Of a DNA stretch of 64,000 bases, positions 55,901 through 64,000 are shown one piece after another. Made by a program: the position numbers and the translations under genes. Numbering within the stretch: position 1 is the stretch's first letter; the number at the start of each line of letters is the position of its first letter. The stretch spans positions 93,932 to 157,931 of the forward strand of contig CADABQ010000010.1 in assembly GCA_902786205.1 (NCBI GenBank), written 5' to 3'. The notes beneath the pieces were generated by a model, which was not told where the DNA came from, made no database searches, and was given only the letters and a program-made list of their open reading frames with translations. Source of the stretch: an uncultured Lachnospiraceae bacterium. Lineage in GTDB: Bacteria; Bacillota; Clostridia; Lachnospirales; Lachnospiraceae.

Positions 55901-58900
55901 GTGCATAACATTAAGAGACGAGTTATGGGAAGTTTGATGGCTGTATTAATGGGAACAAGTACTATCTTAGGTACCTGTCCTACACCACTTTTTGCAGCAA
56001 CTACTTCAAATGCAACAACAGAGACGGAAGTAAAAGCGGATGCAACGGCAGTAAATGCAAATTCGTATGGACTTGCGTCTGAGACAGAAGGAAACATTTT
56101 ACATGCATGGGACTGGAAATTTACAGATGTAACAGAGAATATGAAGGTAATCGCAGAGAGCGGTTATTCTAACGTACAGGTGTCTCCATGTCAGACGATT
56201 CGTGAGAATGTATCAAATAATGGAAGTTGGTGGCAATTTTATCAGCCAACAGATTTTGCTTTTGGTAACTCATTAGGAACAGAAGATGAGTTTAAGGCTA
56301 TGTGCGATGAGGCAAAGAAGTATGGTGTAAACATTATTGTCGATATCGTTTCTAACCATTTAGCAGGTAGTGATACTGCTTTGGATGGAAAGGTTGCAGA
56401 CAAGTGGAAGAGCAATACAGGAAAGTATTTCCATAATTATGGAAGCGACTATAAAGCAAATGATGATAATGATAGAAAGAGAATGGTTACAGGAACTATT
56501 GGTATGCCAGATTTAAATACAGAAGATTCTGACGTACAAAATGCCATTACCAGCTATTTAGGTAAATTGATGGATTTGGGAGCAGATGGTTTCCGTTTTG
56601 ATGCTGCAAAGCACATTGGTACACCAAGTGATTCAGGCGAATGTCAAAGTAATTACTGGAAAGTTATTGCAGATTATGTAAAAGGAAAAAATGCAAATGC
56701 ATTATTATATGGAGAAATCTTAAATACTATTCCGGTTTCTATTGATTACTATACACCTTATATTAAGGTTACAGAAAGTCAAAAGGGATGGGATATGAAG
56801 GATTTGACACATGGTTCTGCTGTTTCTGATAAGCTGGCGTTCCAATATACAAGAACAACACCTGATAAGAACTTGATTACATGGGTAGAAAGTCATGATA
56901 CCTTCTGTAATGCAAATCAGGAAACTGGTACACCAGGTACAGATAATTATATGTCAAATGATCAGATTATTTTATGTTGGTCAACTGTTGCTTCTAGAGC
57001 AAATGCACAGTCTTTATTCTTTGCAAGACCAGAAGGCATTAAAGGTGAAGGTAGTGGAGCAAATCGTAAAGTAACTGTATTAGGTAATCTTGGAATTAAC
57101 ACAAAAGATAATTCTTGGAAAGATACAAGAGTTGCAGCGGTAAACAAGTTTAAGAATGCAATGGTTGGAGAAGGAGAATCTTGTTCTACTAACGGAAATC
57201 TTGCAATCATTAAACGTGGAAACAAAGGTGTTGTAGTAACAAACTTTGGAAGTGGTTCTGCAAACTTTAATGTAAGCGGATTATCTGGATTAAAGGATGG
57301 AAAATACACAGATGCCAGTGGACAAAATGGTGAATTTACAGTTTCAGGCGGAAAGGTATCTGGTTCTGTAAAGGGTAATACATTTGTAGTATTATACGAT
57401 GCAGATGCAACTGTAGAAGAAACAGACGCTCCAACAGCTACACCAGAGCAAACACCAGAATCAACAGATGCAGCATCTATTTCTTTAGAAAATGGTGGTG
57501 GAGACTTTACAGAAGCAGTAAAGGAAACCATTACAGTAAAGAATGCAGAATATGCATATTATAGTAACGATGGTGCAGAGTGGACGGAAATTAAAAATGG
57601 AAAGGCAACTGTTACAATTGGAGCAGATGCAAAGAACATCGGTGATACTTACGCATTGTATGTAAAGGCAATGGGTAAAGATGGTAAGATGGTTGATACA
57701 GAAAAGACCTATACATACAAGTCAAAAACTTCTACGGATGCAGGTCAAACACATTCTTTGAAAATTAGAATTCCAAAGAAAGATTTTTCTAGTGCACCAC
57801 ATGTATATTTCAAAAATGGAACAAAATGGCCTGGAGAGACTATGACAGCAGAGGGCGATTATTGGGTATATGTATCTGATGAATTGACTAGTGGAGAAGT
57901 AATTTTCAACGATGGAAGTAGTTGGCAGGATCCTATAATGAATGCAAGCCCAGCATTTTATACGGTAGCTGGTTATATGGAGTATGACAAATCTTCTAAA
58001 ACAGTAACAGAGTTTACAGAACAGACAGAGGCAACCGTTTCACCAGATGCAAAGAAAGCAAATAAGGCACCTGAATTTGTTGGACCAACAACAGAGCCAA
58101 CAGCAACACCAGAAGTAACAACAGGTGGTGTAGTGACAGCAACACCAGAACCAACACAGACACCAGTAGAGACAAAGGTACCAGAAGAATTAAAGATTTC
58201 TGTAAGTAAAGAGGATGGTACACAATTTGATGCAGAAACATTACCAGTTGACATTAAAGTAGAAAATGGAACAGATGCAGTATATACCATTGATGATGGT
58301 GCAGAAGTTAGCTTTGATGGTGAAACAACTGTTCAGGTTGGCGAAGGTAAGATTGGAAACACAGATGTAACATTAAAAGTTGCAGCAACGGATAAAGAAG
58401 GTACTAGAACTGCAATGACATATACTTATAAGAAAGTATTTAATCCAAAGAAAGCTGCTCAGGAGCAGAAAGTTGGAAACGTTACAACAGCAGTTGCTAA
58501 AATCCAGAGTTTAATGGAAGTAGTAGCAGATGCAGCACAGGCAGATGCAGCAGCAGAAAGTGATGCATATTATGCAACAAACCCAGGAAGCAAAGTTGGT
58601 AAAAAGGCAAGTATTAAAATTGATGGAAGTTTTTCTGATTGGTCAGATGATATGCTGATTGCACAGGGAGCAGCTTTTGATACAGCAACAGCCTTTAAAG
58701 GACAGTGGGAAAACTGTGTAATGGATTCTTATTCTTTGTATGGTGCATGGGATGATGAAAACTTATATATTGGTTTCCAATTAGTTAATGTGTATGATGA
58801 TGCATTAAAAGATTCTGGTATGGATTTGGCAGGTGGACCATTGAGTTGTAATGGAAAGATTGGTGATTTACCAATTACACTTGCGATTAATACTGGAAAA

Positions 58901-60667
58901 GGAAATGCAATGACTGGACGTGTATCAGATGGAAAAGGAATCTGGGGACAGGAAATCGAGTTTAAAACAAGAGTGGATAATATTTTAGTATTCCATGGTG
59001 ATAATTCGGGAACACCTGGTTTCTTTACAGGAACAGAAGATGGAACTACAAATTATAAAGCAAATTGTCAGAATTTTGATGATTTGGGAATTGAAGTAGA
59101 ATCAGCAGATGGTTGTTTACCAAAAACAATAATGGGTGTAAAAGATAATAAGGGAGATGTTCAGGCATCTTACTCTATGGATTCTGCTTGGATTGATTTT
59201 AATACTACAACTCATGATAATAAGTACGATACATTTTATGAAGTAAAAATACCATTTAAGGCATTAGGCATCACAGCAAGTGACGTAGAAAATAATGGTG
59301 TAGGTGTAATGCAGTTGATCGGACGTGGAGAATCTGGAATGGATTGCATACCACATGATCCATCTATGTTAGATAATACGATGGGAGATTATGCTGCACA
59401 GCCAACAAACTCACACGAGAAAGATGATACAGATATTATTACAGTGCCACTTGCAGCAGTAGGTAACATGAAGGCAACTGGTGAAGGAGCTGGTGGAAAT
59501 GTTTCTACACCAAATCCTGCAACAGCAACACCAGATACAACAGATAGTGTAGCAACGGCAACACCAGATACAACAGATAGTGTGGCAACAGCAACACCAG
59601 AAGCGACAGCAACAGATAGTGTAGCAACAGCAACACCAGAAGTAACAGCAACAGCAGAAGTTACAGCAACACCAGAAGCAACAGCAATTCCAGTGGAAGA
59701 TACTGATCAAATGGTTGTAAACTTTGGTGCAGAAAAAGCGGCTCCACAGGTAGCTGGAACAACAATTAAATTAGAAGCAAAACCATATAATACAACAGGA
59801 AAATGTGAATATCAGTTCACAGTAGATGGCAATTTAGTACAGAAATATTCTGAAAAGTCAACTTATGATTGGTTTGCAACAACAGGAAAACATACCATTC
59901 GCGTAGCTGTAAAAGATGAAACAGGTAAATATGTTGTAGTAGAGAAATCTTACACAGTAATGGGTGAAACACCTGCAACACAGACACCAACTGTTACAGC
60001 AACAGCAACAACAGAACCAACAGCAACACCAACAGATGTGCCAGTCACACCAACAGCAGTACCAACAGAAGTACCGGTTGACATCGTTGTAAAGGCATCC
60101 TTTGGTAAGGCATCACCACAGAAGGTAAATACTGCAATTAAGATTACTCCAAGAGTAAGTGGTACAAACAACAGTTATAAATATTCTGTTATGGCTGAGT
60201 TAAAGAATAGTACTTATACACAGAGAGTTGCAAGTAATACAACTGCAAAGAGCGTTACATGGAAACCAAAGAAAGCAGGTACTTACAAACTTACGATTTC
60301 TGTTACAGATTCAGAAGGAAATAAGGGAGTAAAGACTTACAACTATGTAATCAAACAACCAAAACTTACTGTAAGTGCTAAGATTAGCAAAAAGAAAATT
60401 ACAGCTGGACAAAAGGTAAAGATTACAGCAAGCGGTACAGCTAGCAAGGGTACATTGAAATTTAAGATTACATCTAAGAAGAAAGGTGCTAAGAAGACAA
60501 CTGTACTGAAAGCATACAACACAAAGAAAACTTATACTGGAAAGATTAAGAAGGCTGGAACATATACGATTACAGTATATGCAAAGGATGGAAGTGGAAA
60601 ACAGGTTAAGAAGACTCTTAAACTTACAGTAAAAGCTAAGAAAAAGGTAACAAAAAAGAAAAAATAA
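55901..60667 (+). CDS. Secreted multidomain GH13 alpha-amylase
   Basis: The 1588-residue extracellular starch hydrolase has a signal peptide (about 1-33, cut near LFAATT). The GH13 domain follows (about 55-450) with IIVDIVSNH, nucleophile Asp234 in GFRFDAAKH, acid/base Glu272 in YGEIL and Asp333 in WVESHD. Next come an Ig-like module, a CBM26-like starch-binding module (about 615-705, with KIRIPKKDF and WPGE), another Ig-like module, and a large domain (about 870-1185, IDGSFSDWSDDMLIAQGAA) that looks like CBM74, known from resistant-starch degraders. Thr-Pro linkers, two Ig-like modules and a Lys-rich tail complete it. Start GTG 55901 is set by AAGGAGG, which lies inside the longer frame. The basic tail may hold it near the cell wall (inference). 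Confidence 0.9.
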   Translation: MHNIKRRVMGSLMAVLMGTSTILGTCPTPLFAATTSNATTETEVKADATAVNANSYGLASETEGNILHAWDWKFTDVTENMKVIAESGYSNVQVSPCQTIRENVSNNGSWWQFYQPTDFAFGNSLGTEDEFKAMCDEAKKYGVNIIVDIVSNHLAGSDTALDGKVADKWKSNTGKYFHNYGSDYKANDDNDRKRMVTGTIGMPDLNTEDSDVQNAITSYLGKLMDLGADGFRFDAAKHIGTPSDSGECQSNYWKVIADYVKGKNANALLYGEILNTIPVSIDYYTPYIKVTESQKGWDMKDLTHGSAVSDKLAFQYTRTTPDKNLITWVESHDTFCNANQETGTPGTDNYMSNDQIILCWSTVASRANAQSLFFARPEGIKGEGSGANRKVTVLGNLGINTKDNSWKDTRVAAVNKFKNAMVGEGESCSTNGNLAIIKRGNKGVVVTNFGSGSANFNVSGLSGLKDGKYTDASGQNGEFTVSGGKVSGSVKGNTFVVLYDADATVEETDAPTATPEQTPESTDAASISLENGGGDFTEAVKETITVKNAEYAYYSNDGAEWTEIKNGKATVTIGADAKNIGDTYALYVKAMGKDGKMVDTEKTYTYKSKTSTDAGQTHSLKIRIPKKDFSSAPHVYFKNGTKWPGETMTAEGDYWVYVSDELTSGEVIFNDGSSWQDPIMNASPAFYTVAGYMEYDKSSKTVTEFTEQTEATVSPDAKKANKAPEFVGPTTEPTATPEVTTGGVVTATPEPTQTPVETKVPEELKISVSKEDGTQFDAETLPVDIKVENGTDAVYTIDDGAEVSFDGETTVQVGEGKIGNTDVTLKVAATDKEGTRTAMTYTYKKVFNPKKAAQEQKVGNVTTAVAKIQSLMEVVADAAQADAAAESDAYYATNPGSKVGKKASIKIDGSFSDWSDDMLIAQGAAFDTATAFKGQWENCVMDSYSLYGAWDDENLYIGFQLVNVYDDALKDSGMDLAGGPLSCNGKIGDLPITLAINTGKGNAMTGRVSDGKGIWGQEIEFKTRVDNILVFHGDNSGTPGFFTGTEDGTTNYKANCQNFDDLGIEVESADGCLPKTIMGVKDNKGDVQASYSMDSAWIDFNTTTHDNKYDTFYEVKIPFKALGITASDVENNGVGVMQLIGRGESGMDCIPHDPSMLDNTMGDYAAQPTNSHEKDDTDIITVPLAAVGNMKATGEGAGGNVSTPNPATATPDTTDSVATATPDTTDSVATATPEATATDSVATATPEVTATAEVTATPEATAIPVEDTDQMVVNFGAEKAAPQVAGTTIKLEAKPYNTTGKCEYQFTVDGNLVQKYSEKSTYDWFATTGKHTIRVAVKDETGKYVVVEKSYTVMGETPATQTPTVTATATTEPTATPTDVPVTPTAVPTEVPVDIVVKASFGKASPQKVNTAIKITPRVSGTNNSYKYSVMAELKNSTYTQRVASNTTAKSVTWKPKKAGTYKLTISVTDSEGNKGVKTYNYVIKQPKLTVSAKISKKKITAGQKVKITASGTASKGTLKFKITSKKKGAKKTTVLKAYNTKKTYTGKIKKAGTYTITVYAKDGSGKQVKKTLKLTVKAKKKVTKKKK
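59518..59692 (+). repeat. Tandem repeat encoding TATPD/E-TTDSVA linker of the amylase
   Basis: A roughly 45-base unit (GCAACACCAGATACAACAGA is part of it) is repeated with variation, giving a flexible Thr/Ala/Pro-rich linker. Such in-frame repeats can change length by slippage. Confidence 0.8.
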
Positions 60668-60700
60668 TTTTGAACGATTAAAATATTTGTTATCAGTTGT

Positions 60701-60737
60701 AAATAGGAGCTGCAAAATTGTTGTAGCTCCTATTTTT
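60701..60737 (+). terminator. Terminator between the two amylase genes
   Basis: AAATAGGAGCT (60701-60711) pairs with AGCTCCTATTT (60725-60735), with extra inner pairing (GCAA/TTGT), followed by T residues. Confidence 0.85.
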
Positions 60738-60895
60738 ATGTAGTGATTTGTCTGTTAATACAATTTTGATTGAAGTATTATGCAAGAGGTAAAAATTTTT
60801 CTTGGTAATAATAGACATAAAAAACGAAGAAAATCCACTGTTTTTTTCGAAACTTTGTAGAAAAATCTGAAATTGTAAATATTAGGGAAAATCGA

Positions 60896-60924
60896 TTGAA
60901 ATGAAATTTTGTAAATGATAAAAT
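60896..60924 (+). promoter_or_regulatory. Predicted promoter of the second amylase gene
   Basis: TTGAAA (60896-60901), 17 bases, TAAAAT (60919-60924), about 50 bases before the ATG. The remainder of the 309-base gap holds only the upstream terminator and AT-rich sequence. Confidence 0.65.
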
Positions 60925-60976
60925 ATTGAAAAGAGTAGTAAAAAAGGATTGAAAAAAGAGAAACGGAGGAAATAGG

Positions 60977-63900
60977 ATGGCGAGAAAGAAACTATTAAGT
61001 GTTGCTTTGACGATAGTATTGTCTGCTGGCACAGTGTTCGGAAATGCACCACAACTGGCACAGACTGTATCCGCAAATGCAAAAGAAACAGCGACTGTTA
61101 CGGAAGATACTGATGAGAAAGAAGTAGTTGAAGATGCAGAACAGGTAGATGCATCCAGTTATGGATTGTGTGACAAGACAAAAGATGGTGCAATTTTACA
61201 TGCATTTTGCTGGTCGTTTAATACGATTAAAGAAAATATGAAGGATATTGCAGAGGCAGGATATACAACAGTACAGACCTCTCCTGCAAATGCGTGTAAT
61301 GACAGTCATCCCCAGATGAAATTATATGATCCGAATCAGGGAACGGACTATCAAGGAGAAAACGGTTGTTGGTGGTGGCACTATCAGCCGACAGATTGGA
61401 GCATTGGTAATTATCAGCTTGGTACGAAGGAAGATTATGCTGCTATGTGTGAGGAAGCAGATAAGTATGGAGTAAAGATTATTACAGACGTTATCCCAAA
61501 CCATACCACACCGGATTTGCAACGTGTATCAAAAGATTTGATCAATGCAGCAGGTGGAAAGTTGTATCATGATAATGGATTTAAGAAAATTGGAAATGGA
61601 GATTGGTCCTGGGGAAATCGTCTTGCTTGTACAACAGGTATGATGGGTGGGCTTCCAGATGTTAATACAGAAAATCAGGGATTTCAGGCATATTATTTGA
61701 AATACTGTAATGACTTGATTGATATTGGTTGTGATGGTTTTCGATATGATACAGCAAAACATATTGGTGTACCTAGTGATCCAACGGACCCTTCTAATAC
61801 CAGAGGTGTAAATGATTTCTGGGATGTTGCAACTGGTAAAAAGGAAGTAAATGGCGTAAAGTTAAAAAATGCAGATGATGTGTTTATTTACGGAGAAGTA
61901 TTACAGGGCGATAACGTACCAACACAGGAATATGCAAATTATATGTTCCAGACTGCCAGTGATTATGGCGGATCTATTCGTAGCGCAATTGGTTCAAATG
62001 ATTTTTCGGTTGGAAAAATATCCAACTGGTGTCATTCTAATCCGGATCGAATTGTTTCCTGGGTAGAATCCCATGATACCTACTGTAATGATCATCCATC
62101 TGCTTGGATGAGTGATTGGCAGATTCGTGCTTGCTGGGCAGTAATTACAGCAAGAAAACAGAGTGCACCTTTATTTATGTCAAGACCGGATGGTTCGAAT
62201 GGATCTTCTAAAAACTATTGGGGTAATAATGTACTTGGAGCAAAGGGTAACGATCAGTTTAAACATCCTGAAGTTGCTGCATGTAATCATTTCCGTAATG
62301 CGATGGTTGGTGAAGACGAATATATGAGCAATCCAAATGGAAGTGGAAGTTTGTTAGCAATTGAAAGAGGAAACAAGGGTGTTGTAATTGTAAACCTTGG
62401 TTCGGATGCGTCTAATATTAAGTTACAGAAAGTAGCAGATGGAACGTATACAGAAGAAGTAAGTGGAAAACAGGTGCAGGTTTCAGGGGGCACCCTAAAC
62501 TACACAGTAAAGGGCGGAACAGTTGCCGTTATTTATAATCCAACTGCAATCACAAAAGACCCATCTGTATCCGTTTCTAAGGATACAGGAACTTTTACAG
62601 CTCCATTTGATTTGAAGTTGACACCTGTAAATGCAACAAAAGCAACCTATTCAATCAATGGTGGTGATGCCGTAGAATTTAGTAAAGCAACTACCGTTAA
62701 GATTGGTGAGGGATGCGACATTGGAGATAAAGTTACGGTAAAAGTGACAGCTACAGGTGAAGGTGAGCCATTTGAAAAGACATTTACTTATACCATGGCA
62801 GAGACACCAGCGTATAAGTGTTATCTGCGTGTAAAGAAATCCGATTTTACAGATGGAGCACCAAATTTGTATTTGTATGATTCAGCTGATGTTGCATTAA
62901 ATGGTGGATGGCCTGGAGAGGCAATGAAAGAAGAAGGCGATTATTATGTCTTTACCAGTGATACAGTAGAAGGTGGATTAGCTATTTTATCGAAGGGCGA
63001 TTGGAGAAGTGTGCCAGCTATGGGAACAGGAGCAACCGTTAGTGGTTGCATGGAGTTTGATAAAGCGACTAACAAATTTAGTGCGTTTACGTTGGAGACC
63101 AAGGCACCAACAACGAAAGCACCAACCAAGGAACCGGAAAAAACAAAGACTCCTGCAACAAAGGAGCCAACACCAACTCCAAGTAAAGGTACGAAAACAC
63201 CGGAACCAAGCAAAGATACAAAAACACCAGAACCAACGCAAAATACTGCAATGATTTCTGTTTCTTTAGAAGATGATAGTGCATTTACAACTGAAACAGA
63301 AAAAGTAAAGATTACTTTAAATGGTGCCACAGAAGGAAGCTATTCCGTAGATGGTGGACCGGAACAAAGTTTCAAAACAAGCACAACTGCTGTGTTAGGA
63401 CAAGGAAAGATTGCAGATAGTGATGTAATCTTGAAAGTAACAGCACAGACGGGAAAGAAAACCCAGCGTAAGACATTTACCTATCATAAAGTATTCGATG
63501 GAGATAAGGCAAATGTAAAAACATCTGCACTTCGTAAGATGCAGAATCTATTTGAAGTCGTAGCGGATGCTGCACAGACAGATGCAGCCGCAGAAAGTGG
63601 TGGTATGTATGCAACCAATCCAAGTGGAGTAGGTAAAGAAGCTACGATTACTATCGATGGAAGCTTTTCTGATTGGTCAGAAGATATGTTGCTCGCACAG
63701 TGTGGGGCATGGGATATTGCCAATGCTTGGAAAGGTGGACATGAAAACTGTGTACTGGATTGCTACTCTTTATATGGAGCATGCGACGATAAAAATCTCT
63801 ATATTGGATGGCAGATGGTAAATACGACAGATACTTGGGCAAGAAGTGGTGACGGTCCTCTTAGCGATGGTGGTAGAGTACTTGATGTGCCATTGATCGT

Positions 63901-64000
63901 GGCATTAAACGTAGGAACGGCACAAAAGATGACAGGTGGCACATTGGATGGAAAAGGCATCTGGGGAGCAGATGTAACCTTTGATACAAGAGTGGATCAT
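60977..64000 (+). CDS. Secreted multidomain GH13 alpha-amylase, 3' end outside the window
   Basis: This is a paralogue of the preceding amylase, with 1008 residues visible and the frame open to the end of the window. A signal peptide (about 1-34) is followed by a GH13 domain (about 60-490) with VIPNHTT, nucleophile Asp258 in GFRYDTAKH, acid/base Glu307 in YGEVL and Asp367 in WVESHD. Next are an Ig-like module, a CBM26-like module (about 613-700, YLRVKKSDF, WPGEAM), a Thr-Pro-Glu-Lys linker, a second Ig-like module and the start of the probable CBM74 domain (from about 856, IDGSFSDWSEDMLLAQCGA, GWQMVNTTDTW). CGGAGG lies 7 bases before the ATG. Its own promoter and the terminator before it show separate transcription from its neighbour. 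Confidence 0.9.
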   Translation, partial: MARKKLLSVALTIVLSAGTVFGNAPQLAQTVSANAKETATVTEDTDEKEVVEDAEQVDASSYGLCDKTKDGAILHAFCWSFNTIKENMKDIAEAGYTTVQTSPANACNDSHPQMKLYDPNQGTDYQGENGCWWWHYQPTDWSIGNYQLGTKEDYAAMCEEADKYGVKIITDVIPNHTTPDLQRVSKDLINAAGGKLYHDNGFKKIGNGDWSWGNRLACTTGMMGGLPDVNTENQGFQAYYLKYCNDLIDIGCDGFRYDTAKHIGVPSDPTDPSNTRGVNDFWDVATGKKEVNGVKLKNADDVFIYGEVLQGDNVPTQEYANYMFQTASDYGGSIRSAIGSNDFSVGKISNWCHSNPDRIVSWVESHDTYCNDHPSAWMSDWQIRACWAVITARKQSAPLFMSRPDGSNGSSKNYWGNNVLGAKGNDQFKHPEVAACNHFRNAMVGEDEYMSNPNGSGSLLAIERGNKGVVIVNLGSDASNIKLQKVADGTYTEEVSGKQVQVSGGTLNYTVKGGTVAVIYNPTAITKDPSVSVSKDTGTFTAPFDLKLTPVNATKATYSINGGDAVEFSKATTVKIGEGCDIGDKVTVKVTATGEGEPFEKTFTYTMAETPAYKCYLRVKKSDFTDGAPNLYLYDSADVALNGGWPGEAMKEEGDYYVFTSDTVEGGLAILSKGDWRSVPAMGTGATVSGCMEFDKATNKFSAFTLETKAPTTKAPTKEPEKTKTPATKEPTPTPSKGTKTPEPSKDTKTPEPTQNTAMISVSLEDDSAFTTETEKVKITLNGATEGSYSVDGGPEQSFKTSTTAVLGQGKIADSDVILKVTAQTGKKTQRKTFTYHKVFDGDKANVKTSALRKMQNLFEVVADAAQTDAAAESGGMYATNPSGVGKEATITIDGSFSDWSEDMLLAQCGAWDIANAWKGGHENCVLDCYSLYGACDDKNLYIGWQMVNTTDTWARSGDGPLSDGGRVLDVPLIVALNVGTAQKMTGGTLDGKGIWGADVTFDTRVDH

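Noticed and set aside
58014..58290. Minus-strand frames over the amylase and rpoB/rpoC genes
   Set aside because: They are low-complexity antisense shadows of strongly supported genes, with no start signals or family features.

Overview
The window is AT-rich DNA from a low-GC Gram-positive bacterium. Gene content and layout point to a gut-type Lachnospiraceae (Bacillota, Clostridia): AddAB rather than RecBCD, a str operon (rpsL-rpsG-fusA-tuf) directly after rpoBC, an Agr-type peptide quorum-sensing locus, many FtsX/MacB-type ABC transporters, and very large secreted multidomain amylases of the kind found in gut starch degraders. I cannot name the genus from the sequence alone. No rRNA, tRNA, CRISPR array or intact insertion sequence was seen.

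Layout. 1-19.3 kb is core housekeeping on the + strand: addB (5' end outside the window), addA, rpoB, rpoC, rpsL, rpsG, fusA and tuf. It has near-consensus sigma-A promoters and clear terminators, and a cluster of hairpins follows tuf. 19.3-26.4 kb holds a chemoreceptor (-), a sodium-dependent NSS transporter, a MYG1/DHH-like hydrolase, a family 6-like deaminated-base DNA glycosylase and a VanZ protein. 26.8-32.0 kb holds an ABC permease/ATPase/membrane-protein operon facing a two-gene unit: a secreted protein and a 59-residue membrane protein that looks like an immunity-type partner. 32.2-38.4 kb holds xpt-pbuX (xanthine salvage), an Eco57I-like adenine methyltransferase with its own promoter and an inverted repeat, and a divergent pair of unknown genes, one very cysteine-rich. 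38.7-43.6 kb holds a second MacB-type ABC pair, then argH with a small partner gene.

43.8-50.8 kb is a self-contained Agr-like module. A LytTR response regulator, a GHKL sensor kinase and an XRE repressor lie on the - strand. A 50-residue AgrD pre-peptide and AgrB protease lie on the + strand, followed by a secreted small protein and a four-gene ABC cassette (three membrane proteins plus an ATPase). 51.2-55.3 kb is accessory: a VanZ protein, a TIR-SLOG protein that is a strong candidate for NAD-linked antiphage defence, and a tyrosine recombinase.

The most interesting observation is that the TIR-SLOG gene and the secreted gene of the Agr module share an ungapped upstream element of about 44 bp (about 73% identical by eye). 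Within it, two half-sites start exactly 21 bp apart, the spacing expected of LytTR-regulator sites. This raises the possibility that the defence gene is under Agr quorum control. 55.9-64 kb encodes two tandem secreted GH13 amylases with CBM26-like and probable CBM74-like starch-binding modules. The second is cut by the window end.
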